The notes: generated by a model from the sequence alone, not told the origin. A stretch of DNA of 64,000 bases from Bostrychus sinensis (GCA_020698575.1 CM036254.1:34440749-34504748); one strand, 5' to 3'; shown: positions 1-11,180, numbered from the stretch's first letter. Numbers and translations are program-made.

Positions 1-675
1 TCTATAATTCAAAGGAAAAACATACCAGAGGTGATAAAAATACACTGTTATTTGATAATAAAAATAAAAAATATTGGCTAAAACAACTTATATATATGTG
101 GAGTGGTAGCAATTAATCTAATTTAAAAATAGGGTACAACCTGTGTTCCAATAGGCTACTTATTCTTTTAAATGACATTAGCTGCTATTAGGCTTTTCTT
201 AGGCTATTATACATTGCCTTTATTCTGTTCCACTCATATGTTCTCTTGTGCCACACCTCAGCGCCACACCTGTCTGTGAGTGTGCCGCACCTCCATGCCG
301 CAACTTTGTGCCAATATATCTGTCAGTGTGCCCAAGCACTGCATTGCACTTCCACGCCACAAAACAAAAACAAAAACAGTTTCACAGGAAAACCTTGATG
401 ATGACTGGACAAAGCTGAATGCTGAATTCGCTGGGTTTGCTTAATTTTGCGTTAATAGTTCCAATTGCAACATCTCAAAATCCTGGAGGGACTGGCTTAC
501 ATATTTCCTATGGAACAGATATCAGGCATTTGCTTTTACAAACAATTTGTTCAAAGAAGTCAAAGAAAATCATACTGTACTACTTTGGCTTTCTGTTCTA
601 GCAGTGTAATGCACTGAACAAAGGGTAGAGCCACAAGGGATCGGCAGACTTAACTGTATTCTAGAGTAGAATATA
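1..675. other. AT-rich stretch without recognisable gene
   Basis: Nothing beyond low-complexity sequence is supportable. About 240-360 contains loosely repeated GTGCC/CCACACC phrases, not a regular tandem repeat. Short open frames here have no recognisable motif. Confidence 0.5.
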
Positions 676-1075
676 TAGCATGACCACCTGCCTAATAATG
701 GTGGTAATAATGTGGTCATAGTGTTATAACCAGCTGCCTAATACTCAGCCCCTTACACAACAAACTACCCTGTGAAGAAAACACCTTTCTCTCAGAACCA
801 GCATTAACTTCTTCAGCAGTCTGACCTCCAGTAGCTTGTCCGTTGGATGGGACCACACCGGCCTCAGTTTTCTCTCCCCACATGCCTGTTGCTAGTTCAC
901 CACTGATCCTTCCTTGGATCACGATTGATAGATCCTGACCACTGCCAACTGGGGACACCCCATGAAAGCTTCAGTTTTGGAGACACTCTGACCCAGTTGT
1001 CTCACTTACACTTACACTTGCCCATTTTTCCTGCTTCCAACACATCTACTCTGAGGACAAAACGTTTACTTGCTG
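676..1075 (-). mobile_element. Tc1-like transposon relic, internally deleted
   Basis: Read on the minus strand, this matches from memory the 5' half of a widespread fish Tc1/mariner element. Near the right edge are the remembered start context (ATG at 1025-1023) and the leader. Around 770-960 the minus strand reads pieces of the transposase N-terminus, including TAEEVNAGSERKV. At 676-740 the terminal phrase GACCACCTGCCTAAT appears and is partly repeated, so the catalytic DDE part has been removed. The start is followed within a few codons by a stop. It is a dead fragment. A related piece lies at 3555-3652 and a rearranged copy at 45283-46447. Confidence 0.7.
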
Positions 1076-1669
1076 CCAAATACAGTGTATCTTACTATAA
1101 CACTATTAGTAGCAGCTGTTGTACAGTCAATTCAGTTTTATGGAAATAGACCAATATCACATCAGCAGCTGCCTCAAATGGCTTTACAGAAAAGCACAAA
1201 CAAATGCGTGCATGCTTTCAGCCCTTCCAAAACTAAATCTTTTCCTCAGTAATCAATGTTCTTCAAATTTGTGGAATAAACTACTACAGTAAAACATGAA
1301 TCGAGCCTTTTACAGTTTTTCAGTTTGGTTTTGGAACAGTCTGAGGCAGAAAAATGTTATTGATCCCAGGAAGGCCAGTTCATCTGCTGCCAGTCCACAC
1401 TCACAGTGGGGCACAGCAGAGTGTGAATGTTGTGTTCTCTGTGAAGCTTCGAAGAAAAGTGTTTAGTAGCCTGGCAGTGCTTGGCTACCAACCAGGAAAA
1501 TACATGCAAATGAGGCAAAATTTAATCACCGCACACATAATGAGCAAAGACTGTTAAAGTAAAGCATTATGTATTTGTGGTATCTTGTATCTTGCTTTTA
1601 TTTGTGGTTCCAGACTTTTTTTTTTAACTCCATAAAATTGAAAATTTTTGATAACTTGAAAATTGGTAC

Positions 1670-1674
<5 letters not shown>
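1076..1674. other. unassigned sequence
   Basis: No gene or repeat is recognised. The stretch is AT-rich and ends at the TA microsatellite. Confidence 0.4.

Positions 1675-1702
<28 letters not shown>
1675..1702. repeat. (TA)n microsatellite
   Basis: Pure TA repeats directly abut the 3' end of the minus-strand LINE at 1710. They may be its tail or its target. Confidence 0.9.
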
Positions 1703-1705
<3 letters not shown>

Positions 1706-1709
1706 AAGC

Positions 1710-2691
1710 TCAGGTCCTCAGGCCTGGGAGCTTAAGGATTCTGCGCAGTATCTTTGCTGTTCCTAGGACTGCGCTCTTCTGGACTGAGATGTCTGATGTT
1801 TTTCCTGGGATCTGCTGCACTCTTCCAGTTTGGGGGTTACTGCCCCGAGTGCTCCGATGACCACGGGCACCACTGTTGCCTTCACTTGGTATTTCTCTAG
1901 TTTCTCATGTTCCGTTTTCCTGATGTTGCAATCGCTTGGTATTGCGATGTCAACCACAACGGCTTTCCTCTGCTGTTTGTCCATCACCACAATGTCCGGT
2001 TGGTTTGCCACTACCATTTTGTCTGTCTGGATCTGGAAATCCCACAGGATCTTAGCTCGGTCATTCTCTATCACCTTTGGAGGTGTTTCCCATCTTGACC
2101 TCGGGACTTCCAGACTGTACTCTGCACAGATGTTCCTGTACACTATACCAGCCACTTGGTCATGACGCTCCATGTATGCTTTCCCTGCCAGCATCTTACA
2201 CCTGCAGTTATGTGCTGGATTGTCTCAGGGGCCTCTTTGCACAGTCTGCACCTGGGGTCTTGTCTTGTGTGGTAGATCTGGGCCTCTATTGCTCTGGTGC
2301 TCAAGGCCTGCTCCTGTGCAGCCATGATCAGTGCCTCTGTGCTGTCCTTCAGTCCAGTCCTTTCTAGCCATTGGTAGGATTTCTGGATATCAGCCACTTC
2401 AGTTATCTGTCGATGGTACATCCCATGTAGGGGCTTTTCCTCCCATGATGGTTCCTCCAGAACCTCGTCCTCTGTTTTCCACTGCCTGAGACATTCACTG
2501 AGCACTTCGTCTGTTGAGGCCATCTTCCTGATGTATTCAAGGATCTTGGATGTTTCATCCTGGACAGTGGTTCTGACACTCACCAGTCCTCTGCCTCCTT
2601 CCTTGCGCTTAGTGTACAGTCTCAGGGTGCTGGATTTGGAGTGGAACCCTCCATGCATGGTCAGGAGCTTCCGTGTTTTCACATCTCAAGA
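1710..2691 (-). pseudogene. RLE-type non-LTR retrotransposon, C-terminal part, frameshifted
   Basis: This is the C-terminal end of a LINE polyprotein of the type annotated in fish as R2-like. On the minus strand from about 2691 it reads basic sequence (KTRKLLTMHGG), then a zinc-knuckle region CRLCKEAPETIQHITAG. In a second frame follow NDRAKILWDF and PDIVVMD-x(8)-VVDIAIP, the PD...D pattern of a restriction-like endonuclease. A third frame gives LGTAKILRR and a TGA at 1710-1712. One missing base near 2194 removes the last Cys of the knuckle from frame. A second frameshift lies near 1825. About a dozen codons after EKLEKYQ also seem missing. The copy is 5'-truncated at about 2691, so the reverse transcriptase domain is absent. 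The exact LINE clade is not settled. Confidence 0.8.
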
Positions 2692-3552
2692 CTTATGAAA
2701 ATAATGAAGTTCTAAAAGCTAAAATATTCACAGATGTAGAAATGCCAGAGCACTGATAGCACTATATACTCATTAAAATATATTTTTAAAAGAAAGTCAC
2801 ATGCATATTTGAGTCACATGAGTATTTTGTATTTTAAATATTTTACAGTCACACCGCAGGTCATTTTGCAGTTTAAAGTTAATATATATATATATAAACT
2901 CTGTAGTAAATTCTGTCAACATGCCCCATGCTGCTGGAAGAATTTTGGAGGGGGGAAACCATTAATTAGCAAAACTTTGGAGTCGATTACGGAAAAAGTG
3001 GGCGTCACTTCAAGCACCCATGTACGTACAGTAAATTGGTTGGTTCTGAAGACTGTGATGTTTGAGAGCCAGGCCTCAGCCAGGTGTGAGCTCATGAGTG
3101 ATGATGATGCAGTGAAGACGTGCTGGAGATGAGATGAAGACGTGCTGGAGTTGCCCACACAGAAGATGAATTTAGCTCCTGACTCCTTCACCTCCTCCGT
3201 GTGTCACTCACTACTGCTGCTCTCCCACACAGACACATGTGAGAGACACGACTTTCAGAGTTTAGTCACATACAGAAACACTCCCAAAGTATGTGGATTC
3301 TCCCCGTACACTTGTCAAACTGATGCACAGAAATGGACATGTACAGAAACTGGAATTGAAATGCTACTGGAATGTCAGACAGCAAATTAGACATAGGCAC
3401 AAACAACACTAAACCAGATGCATAGTAAAGTTAATCTGAAACGTGCAACCACTGAACCAGTCCTACAGATTTCCAATGGCCAAGCACAGTACTAAATGAC
3501 ACAAAGCTGGTAGTTCCTTAGAAATTTGTTAATAAAAAAAGTCTAGAATTTT
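2692..3552. other. unassigned sequence
   Basis: No recognisable gene or repeat family. A short TA run lies near 2882-2895. GATGAAGACGTGCTGGAG-like phrases are duplicated locally at about 3112-3150. Confidence 0.4.
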
Positions 3553-3554
3553 CA

Positions 3555-3652
3555 GTAGGTGACTTGAGCAAAGTGAATAATACAGATTATCTCTTCATCA
3601 TGGCACCTGTTAGCAGGTGGGATACATGGGCAGGCAGCAAGTGGACATGTTG
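3555..3652 (+). mobile_element. Tc1-like 5' leader fragment, left part
   Basis: The run from about 3566 to 3645 matches the remembered 5' leader of the same Tc1 family as 676-1075, including ATTATCTCTTCATCATGGCA. It resumes at 4098 (GTCCTCAAAGT) after a 445-bp insertion. It is non-coding. Confidence 0.65.
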
Positions 3653-4097
3653 CAGGGTAGCTCCAGGTTTTGTCTTGTGAAATTTAAGACCTTTTTAAGA
3701 CTTTTCAATGCCACTTGGAGTAAAATTCAATGCGAGGATCGTCAACAGACTAATAATCTATATGAATTTTACACTAATTTACACAAATTTTACTCTCTGA
3801 AACAGAGGGTTTTATTTTAAAAGTCTAATACAGATGGAAGAACTTCAGTGCTGCATTAAAAAATCTTGAATAAATGAATCAATTATAAATTTTTTTAATA
3901 AATATATTTTGTTACTGCTTTGACTCTACTTTTTTGTAGACTCAAACATATTGTAAAAATATTGTTTGACAAATTTTAAGACCTAGATGAACAACCTTGT
4001 ATACCTACACATAATATTTAATACTTTTAACGCCTTGATTTTGGCAAGATCAAATTTAATACCTATTTAATGCTTTTAAGACCTTGGAGCTACCCTG
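3653..4097. mobile_element. hAT-like MITE inserted in Tc1 leader
   Basis: The ends are inverted repeats: the left starts CAGGGTAGCTCCAGG and the right end reads as CAGGGTAGCTCCAAGG on the opposite strand. Poly-T/A-rich and AAGACCT-rich sub-terminal sequence is shared by both arms. There is no transposase frame. It separates two adjoining parts of a Tc1 leader. A clean 8-bp duplication is not visible, so the superfamily call rests on the TIR style. Confidence 0.7.
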
Positions 4098-4120
4098 TGT
4101 GTCCTCAAAGTGGACAAAAA
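4098..4120 (+). mobile_element. Tc1-like 5' leader fragment, right part
   Basis: GTCCTCAAAGTGGAC continues the Tc1 leader interrupted at 3652. Confidence 0.5.
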
Positions 4121-4167
4121 AGCTGTGTATTGGAAAGAATCTCTTGGTATGCATCAATGCATATGGA

Positions 4168-4333
4168 TGTTAATTTCTGATGTGATGCTCTGTGTTGCCA
4201 AAAAGAGGGACCAGGATTGTAGCCAGGTGTTTTGCTAGGTTGTAAGTTATGGACTCTGTGCTGCTGACGACGGGTCTGAGTGGTATTCCCTCCTTGTGGA
4301 GTTTGGGGAGGCCATAGATGCAGGTATACCTGA
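4168..4333 (-). pseudogene. Penelope-like element, inverted reverse-transcriptase piece
   Basis: The minus strand reads CIYGLPKLHKEGIPLRPVVS followed by STESITYNLAKHLATI and then GNTEHHIRN. This is the finger-region signature (YGLPKxHK...RPVVS) of Penelope-like reverse transcriptases. Only about 55 codons remain. It lies head-to-head against the plus-strand 3' part of the same kind of element that starts at 4336. This matches the 5' inversions common in retroelement insertions. No start or end signals are present. Confidence 0.8.
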
Positions 4334-4335
4334 TA

Positions 4336-4972
4336 CCTGTTTGATTCAAACCACCCGCTACAACACAAACTCGATGTGATCAGGACACTGCAGCACAGAG
4401 CCCAAGAGGTGCCCACAAGCTCTGAGGGAAGGAGGAAAGAAGAGCAACATGTCTCACAACCTGTGGATATCCCAAGTGGGCCTTCTCCAAATCCCAAAAG
4501 GACAAGAAAATAGGACAGGAAAGAACAAGAGTCAAAAAGGAGCAACATAGTCATTCCTTATGTTTCTGGCCTGTCTGAGAAACTTAAAAGGATTTTTAGC
4601 TAACACAGCATCCTTGTTCATTTCAAACCTGTTAATACTCTCTGTTTCATCTCAAGGACAAAACTCCCAGTTACAAACAGAGCAATGTTATGTACTCCAT
4701 CCACTGCAGTGAGAAATGCAATGAACCAACCTCTGCACAAGTGGCTATATGAACGCCACAAGGCCAACTCCAATGGACCAGAATCTGCAGTACACCTCCA
4801 CCTGAAGAACACAGACCACCCCTTTGAAGACAATGAGGTTCGAATCTTAGCCAGAGAGAAAGGATGGTTTGAGCGGAGTGAAAGATGCAATCTTTGTCAA
4901 AAAAGATAAACCTTCTTTAAACAGAAATGGGGCTCTGATACAACTTTCCATCTGTTTACAACAGTCTCCTGA
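4336..4972 (+). pseudogene. Penelope-like element, linker and broken GIY-YIG endonuclease
   Basis: From 4337 the plus strand reads LFDSNHPLQHKLDVIRTLQH, a basic linker, then HFKPVNTL and NVMYSIHCSEKC, the region of the GIY half of a GIY-YIG endonuclease. The next recognisable residues are PLHKWLYERHKANSNGPESA, then HLHLKNTDHPFEDNEV and WFER. The stretch that should carry the YIG half between them is missing, with a frame change near 4733. In-frame stops occur at 4511 (TAG) and about 4600 (TAA), and another frameshift lies near 4880. The copy cannot encode an active nuclease. Confidence 0.82.
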
Positions 4973-5295
4973 AACCCAAACAAAGCAAACTCACTCAGGT
5001 CATTAACATCTGAAGGAGCTGACCTGGCCCAGGAAGGTTAACAACTGTCCTACTCACTCCAGCTGAGGACAAAGGACTCCTAAAGACCCAAAACCACTCA
5101 GGCTATTCATAGACTGTTTAGACTCCTGAACCAATAGAAGTTAGTTTCAGGTCTAAAACTTCTCCTTCCTAGAAGCAGATAACCCAGCTCTCTTACAAGT
5201 TCAATTTTAGAATTAAGAAATCTTCTTGGATAACGTTTCAAACTCTTAAAGTTCAGTTGACTGCTTTTTACCTTTTGTTGTGAAGTATGTGTAAA
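4973..5295 (+). mobile_element. Penelope-like element 3' untranslated end
   Basis: It follows the endonuclease remnant directly. About 5065-5285 is similar to 28505-28725: GGACTCCTAA, AACCAATAGAA, GATAACCCAG, TTGGATAA and CCTTTTGTTGTGA occur in the same order. The shared block defines a common 3' UTR. Confidence 0.65.
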
Positions 5296-6540
5296 ACATT
5301 AAAAAAAAACTAACTAAAGCTTACTCTACTTATTTTTTTTTGTAGAGAAATATGAGAGCTGTTATCAGAAACTTGAAGAGAAGTAAAATCATGTTTTATG
5401 TTCCTTTTTTACTACAGTGTAGTAGCTGCTGAAGATTATATCTGATCATCTAAAATGTGTCAGTGTACAAGGAATTACATTGGCTTTGTTCAAAATGTCC
5501 TGGGGGAGCACCCCCAAACCCCCCTGCCTTCTATTATACTTTATAAAACCCTACTAGAAAAAATACATTGGGGCACAATTCAGGAATTGGATGAAATTGA
5601 TGTTGATGCTTTGTGAAGTCATATCAAATGTAACCTGCATTCTGTTTTAGTGCTGCCAACAGAGTTTAAAAAGCTCAGTTCCACAGTAATGTTTGGTCCA
5701 GCTAGGTTCATACTACAATGAAGGCTACATCTTCAGGTTCCAACAGACAGCGTAAAACACATTTGTCACATTCTTATTTGCTAGTTATTGCTCAGTGTAC
5801 AATTTATAAAATCTAGCTGTAACCGTTGACACATCCATCAAAGTAACCCCCTCCCTCTCAGTCACATCCACAGTCTCCAGCACATACTGTTAATGATCCA
5901 TCACATCCTTTCTAGCACCTTCTGCACCCTCCCAAACTTTCTTCTCTGCTTCGCTCTGCTTGTTTTATCAGTTCATCTGTAACTGTCCCACGTTGGTATC
6001 AAACTAATGTGATGATACTGTGTTAACGCTTCACAGCCGCAGTGCATTATGGGAGATACACTCTGTCAGATTCCCCTCTGTGGGTGTGTGTGTGTGAACT
6101 GTGTGGGTCCTCATTATGGGGATGAATGTAAATAAGCACTACTGCGGCTGAAGTAAATAGGGATTAATTTCATTCCGGTTATTTTGGGAATGGTGTCAGC
6201 TCCGCCCACTTAGCTTTAGAAATGCATAAGGACTCAGTTCTGTACAGTGAGGCTGGAGAAGGTGGCCATGCTTGTTACACTGTTCTCTTTGCTAAAGTCT
6301 TTATAGTGACTAAGCAACTGTGTGCCCTTCATTCGCAAATCTGGTTCCATCATTGGCTGTTTGTTGCTTTTATTTTGAGAATGTGCAGAAAACTATGGAA
6401 TCATTTTGTGTCCAACTTAGACAGCAGTAGCTTAAGTTTTTTCTCTAGACATTTTAGTTATCAAGCTTTAAAAATTGGCTGTATAGTGGCATTTAAAGAT
6501 ACCAATCATGTAAGAAAAGTACAACTTTTTAAAGATTGAC
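5296..6540. other. unassigned sequence
   Basis: No gene is supported. Around 6010-6190 the composition is higher in GC with a short GT run. The frame at 6222-6539 has no recognisable motif. Confidence 0.4.
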
Positions 6541-6735
6541 TTAAAGGTGGCAATGGGCCAGGGGAGCCGGTCGTTTTCTGTCCTTGTCCACTGCCCATTG
6601 CACAATGCTGTTGTATTCTTGGGCATGACACTTCCCCCACCTTGCCTCAAGTGTTTGTGGTGCTGCTGTATGAATGTGCTGTGTGTCCCCAACAATCGGG
6701 CTGTTGGCTGTTCGGTACCGGGCCACAGAGGAAAA
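6541..6735. repeat. degenerate SINE/hAT-like fragments
   Basis: About 6590-6650 resembles the SINE body phrase (CTTGGGCATGACACTTC, CACCTTGCCT). About 6700-6730 has a GGTACCGGGCCACAGAGG phrase like the sub-terminal part of fish hAT elements. Neither has clear limits. Confidence 0.35.
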
Positions 6736-7394
6736 CATAAAAATAGGGTCATTCCATATTCCAAATTAACCAATTTCAGAAAAAAAATCCCACTTGACCC
6801 TCTTGGAATCTCTTCAACCTTGGTGTGGTACTGTGTATATCACTAGTAGCATGTGGGCAAAATTTGGATTTGGTATCTTTTTTAGTTTGTGAGTCAGTGT
6901 GTGTCAGGCCATAATCAGGACGTTCTACAAGCCATAACATCTGAACAGTTTGTTTGAGGTGAATTAAATTTTCAGACCTTGTTTTTCATTCTGTGAATCA
7001 TTTAACCTGTAAAACATGTAGCCTTCAGTTGTATAGTTTCCAACTTATGGGCTGCCAAAAACTGCAAATGTGAAAATATTTACTATTTTGTGTTTCCATA
7101 TCTTGACAATAAACCACATCAGTTCTGTCAAACTGTGATATGATAAACTTATGTCAGAGTACTTCATCAGCAACTAGGCCTTTATTTAAAAATAGATTAG
7201 TATGTATGATTTATTAGGCATTAAACATGAAAAAAAAATGATTTCAGGGTTGTTTTTTTAAACTCAAATTACAAATGTATGACATCATCTACCATAAAAA
7301 CAATGATATCATTGGAAAGAGCATGAGTTCTTTAGTAAAAGCGGAAAATCCTGTGTTGGTATCCTGAAGCTAAATATGTTAATTAGTCTGATGA
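6736..7394. other. unassigned AT-rich sequence
   Basis: Nothing recognisable beyond AT-rich unique sequence. Confidence 0.4.
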
Positions 7395-7582
7395 AGATGG
7401 GGCTCCAGGTGTTGGGTCGTGTGGGAGGCAATTGTTGATTTGACATGGAATGACCCAATATGGGGCGGCAGTCACGCAGCTGGTGGAGACGTTCATAGAG
7501 TGAATGAATAATGCAATTGTAAAGCATATTTGAGTGTCCAAAAAAGCGTTATATAAGATTGATGCATTATTATTATTATTAT
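7395..7582 (+). repeat. SINE 3' part with (TTA)n tail
   Basis: It ends with the family's typical tail: GAATGAATAATGCAATTGTA, GTGTCCAAAAAAGCGTTATATAA and then ATTATTATTATT. The same 3' end is at 27805-27966 and, reversed, at 50296-51300. The tRNA-like head is not evident. Confidence 0.6.
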
Positions 7583-7640
7583 CATATATCATTTTTATTT
7601 TATCAAAGAAGGGGAAGAGTCTTGTTGCAGGGAAACAAGC

Positions 7641-7850
7641 CCAGGGGTCCCACTGATTCTACTTTGGTGAGTCATGTTACATTTTATTACGGTATTTGTA
7701 GAAATATAGGTCTAATAATTTGTATGGGCACATTTAGCAACACATTTTGCGCAAGTGACCCCCCCACCCCCACCCTTGTCTGCAAAAAAAGTTGTACGTG
7801 CGGTACTGCCGGTACTGATCCTTTGGAGAAAAAAGGTTGGGGATTGCTGT
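7641..7850. mobile_element. possible small hAT element
   Basis: The left edge CAGGGGTCCCAC and right edge AAAAAAGGTTGGGGATTGCTG resemble hAT termini facing each other. No matching 8-bp duplication is visible. The interior is non-coding. Confidence 0.35.
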
Positions 7851-8096
7851 GGTAGTGTGATTCATATTTGGTTGAGGTCACGGACGCTGTAGGTGCCACA
7901 GAGGTAGCTTGCCACCACCAGTGTCCCACAACTCACAAAACGCACATATGGGAATTTACGAGCTTCATTCTGCCTTCTTTGAAATGTGTCTCCAATTTTA
8001 GGACCATCAATTTAGGCACTGAAATGAACATTTCAACTTAGCCAAAAAATTGTAACATATTTTTTGTGACTGACGGCACAGTGAATTGCTCTAAAC

Positions 8097-8583
8097 CAGG
8101 CGTCTCCAACCTTTTTTTCCCCTGAGAGCTACTTTTATAAAATGAAAATGGCAGAGAGCTACTCATGCTTTGTAATATTTATTCATTCAACTTCTTCCTA
8201 TTCCAGTCTATTCCAGTAATTACGAGCCTTAGGTGGGGTACACCCTGGACAGTGGCCAGTTAGTCACAGGGCTGACACTTTCAACCCAAAGAAAATGTAC
8301 TTTGTATTTCCTGAACATAAAAAATTGGTGTCCACAACTTACATTTTTATATTAAAACAAAAGGAATATTTAGATCCCCCTGTTTACTTTGAAACAAAAC
8401 TCGATCACCTAAACTCAAAATAATAATTTTGTGCACAAAGCAGGCCTGGTACCTATGAATTTGATTGGATACATACACAAGTTCGTTTGCCAATAATCAA
8501 GTGATAAATTCATTTTGACTAAATGAAGCTTATGTAGAATTCCTAAAGTTTTCGGGGAGCTACTTGGAAAGTGGTTGACCCTG
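8097..8583. mobile_element. non-autonomous hAT element with 8-bp duplication
   Basis: It begins CAGGCGTCTCCAACC and ends GTGGTTGACCCTG, giving short imperfect inverted ends of hAT type. It is flanked by CTCTAAAC (8089-8096) and CTCTAATC (8584-8591), an 8-bp target duplication with one difference. GAGAGCTACTT-type phrases occur near both ends. A reversed SINE-like fragment (about 8185-8275, with TACACCCTGGACAGTGGCC) is embedded. There is no transposase. Confidence 0.82.
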
Positions 8584-8591
8584 CTCTAATC

Positions 8592-9246
8592 TTCTACCTT
8601 CATGGGTTGGATGGTACAAAAAATAGTGGACCATGGAATGAGCTGATATCGTGGATTCTCATACAAAGGTGAACGTTGACTCCAAGAATCCTGACTCCCA
8701 CTGTAAAACTTTAAAACTGAAGAAAATCTGTGTGATATTGTCGAAGGTAAAACCTGAGACGGCTGGTGCATATTTTAGTTCTACATATCTATAATTCATC
8801 CTTGCAGGCCAATTAAAACCACATTACAAGCATAATGCATCACTTGATAGCAACAGAGCTCGTCTATAGTAAAGGTGCGAGCTGATGCAGGCCGTTGAGT
8901 GACGTGTGTCTACAGAACTGCACTTCCTCCAGCCTTGTTCCCTCGGGACCTCTGCTCTCGCATGAATCTGAATCCTAATTGCTGTTGCTGTAATTTCAAA
9001 GCGACTTTCAATCTAAACAAAGAGCTCATTTCATCACGAGAGGCATGTTTTAGTAAGCTGCTGTCAAACACATCAATAGACTGGCATTAGGAAAAATACA
9101 AGCACAAAGCATATACGTACGACATAGAAAGAGTACACAATGACTGTCAAAAGCTGCCAACATATTTACAATCCAGAAATGCTTTTTAACCTTTATTTCA
9201 TCTCAGAGTATGATCATTATTATGAACATAAAAATGTACTTTCTTG
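8592..9246. other. unassigned sequence
   Basis: No gene or repeat recognised. Confidence 0.4.
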
Positions 9247-9249
9247 CCA

Positions 9250-9480
9250 GAATCACAGTGGCAGAGTGGTTAGTGCCTGTGTTAGGAGAATTGGTGACTC
9301 TAAATTGTCGCTAGTGAATGAATGTAAGACTGAATAATTGTCTGGCTGTGTTTGTCTCTGTGTCACACTTTTGATTAGCAGGCCACTGTCCAGGGTGAAC
9401 CCTGCATAAAGCCCATATTTGGTGAGTTAGGCTGCAGCATCCGGGACCCTTGATGTGCATAAGCTGAAGAAGACGAAAGA
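9250..9480 (+). repeat. tRNA-type SINE-like repeat
   Basis: It starts CAGTGGCAGAGTGGTTAGTG and continues with ATTGGTGACTCTAAATTG, then CACTGTCCAGGGTGAACCCTG and GGCTGCAGCATCC. This is the order of a very common vertebrate repeat with a tRNA-like head. The family also appears at 26825-27145 and 37345-37470. Confidence 0.65.
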
Positions 9481-9815
9481 ATGAATGTCTTTAACAGGGA
9501 AGAATAATGTCAAAAGACTTACCACCATCTTGTAACTGCATTGTGTATTTTTCATTACAGTAGTGATCTCCACTCAGTAATGTACAGCAAAATATATCTA
9601 TAGCAGATAATCTTCAACACTTGAAGAACATCTGCAAGTACAGTGAGGTGACCCATGCCAGATCATAAAAGAGTGATTATTGTCAGTGTTCTATTTCAGG
9701 AACACATAGACACATTGCTCTCTTTGTTTATTAAAAGAGCTAAATTATGCTTTTATATATCTTTTTAAACCAATCTAGTTCGCCTCTAGAACCCTGCATG
9801 TTTTACAACCTTTTA

Positions 9816-9843
9816 AAACACTTTCTTTTAAAAGAAAGTGTTT
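9816..9843. repeat. perfect 28-nt palindrome
   Basis: Fourteen bases on each side of the centre at 9829/9830 pair without loop or mismatch (half-site AAACACTTTCTTTT). Confidence 0.9.
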
Positions 9844-11180
9844 CCAATAATTACTTTACTACTGCCATAAAGAAACAGGTGAAGAGACCAGCAGAGGAAC
9901 CGAGCTTTCTAAGGCCTCAGAAACTCAGCACCAGAGAATACAGGATTATTCAAACAGACATGAATGAAACAAAACACAACTCTATGTATATTTCTAATGA
10001 GGGACCAACATTGTAACATAATAAAAAGAGGAGAAAAGTTGATTTTGCATAGTACAGACAAGAGGTCAATCGATATCAAGCAGATTTTTACATTTTGTAT
10101 TCTTCAATTTTTGGTCGAGCACATGTCGGGGAAACCATGTGACTGAAGGACCCTAGCTTCCCCAACCATCTAATAGTGTAAATCTTACACTGCAGTTCAT
10201 AGGAAACCTCCAAAATCGCTTTATCTTAGCCTGAAAAGCTCAAAATGGCAATAAAAAGGTTTTAGCTTTCACATTTGATTGAGATTATCTTATTGGTTTA
10301 CTCGGAAAACTAATATATAACTGTTCTTACTGTCCATATCTAGCACATTTGTTTGTGTTTTAATAAGCAAAACAAATGGTTATATTAAATTAATGTCTTT
10401 CATAAAATAAAGAAAATCTGCCCTACATATCAGTCTGAAAATCGACATCGGCTATATAAAACCCATACTGGTCGACCGCAAAATCCCACTTGTGAGAGTC
10501 TGAAGGATTTTATGTCATATTTGTAAATATTATTTTGCATTGTATCACACATTTGGCAGACGCCTTACATTGGAACACAACACACTGAATACCCACTGAG
10601 ACACACATTGTCCTCTGTGTTTAATAATGCCCATTGGAATCACATATTTCCTGTATATGAAGCACGTATCTGTTACACTGTATATGGACTGTCCTGTAAC
10701 AGTCAGAGCACTTCACCCTGTGTCTGTCTCCTACATTATTAATCCCTTTGCTGCTTGTGTCTGGGAAGCTGTTGACAAATGCACATTTTATGGATCTCAA
10801 GTGTGTCTTAAATATTTGATACTTTGATCCACCCGCTGTCCTGTGACTGCACATACTGATGGATTGGTTTGCTCTGAGCTCCTTCTGACCTCTCACTCTA
10901 TTGAGTCACCTTCAGGAGCACAGTTACCCTTTAGAGAGTCCCCAGAACAGAAAATAATATTGGATTTAGACAATGAAAAGCTGTCATAACTGAGTAGACG
11001 CCATCATTTCATTTGAGATTACTGTTTTTGGAAACAGTTCTATTAATATCTTACAGACAAGACCAGAGCAGACTAAATGTGAAAAGTCCATGGCGTCTGA
11101 TCTTCCAACCCACCCAGACTCTGTCTTGCACCTCCTGCTGTGCACACTCCTCACATATGGCTGTGGTGACAGTCCAGCAC
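9844..11180. other. unassigned AT-rich sequence
   Basis: No supportable gene. A repeated phrase around 10420-10480 suggests old repeat remains without identity. Confidence 0.35.

Noticed and set aside
5205..5245. Hammerhead ribozyme in the first Penelope-like 3' UTR
   Set aside because: The region has TTGGATAA and CGTTTC but neither CTGATGA nor GAAAC in hammerhead order. Too decayed to support.
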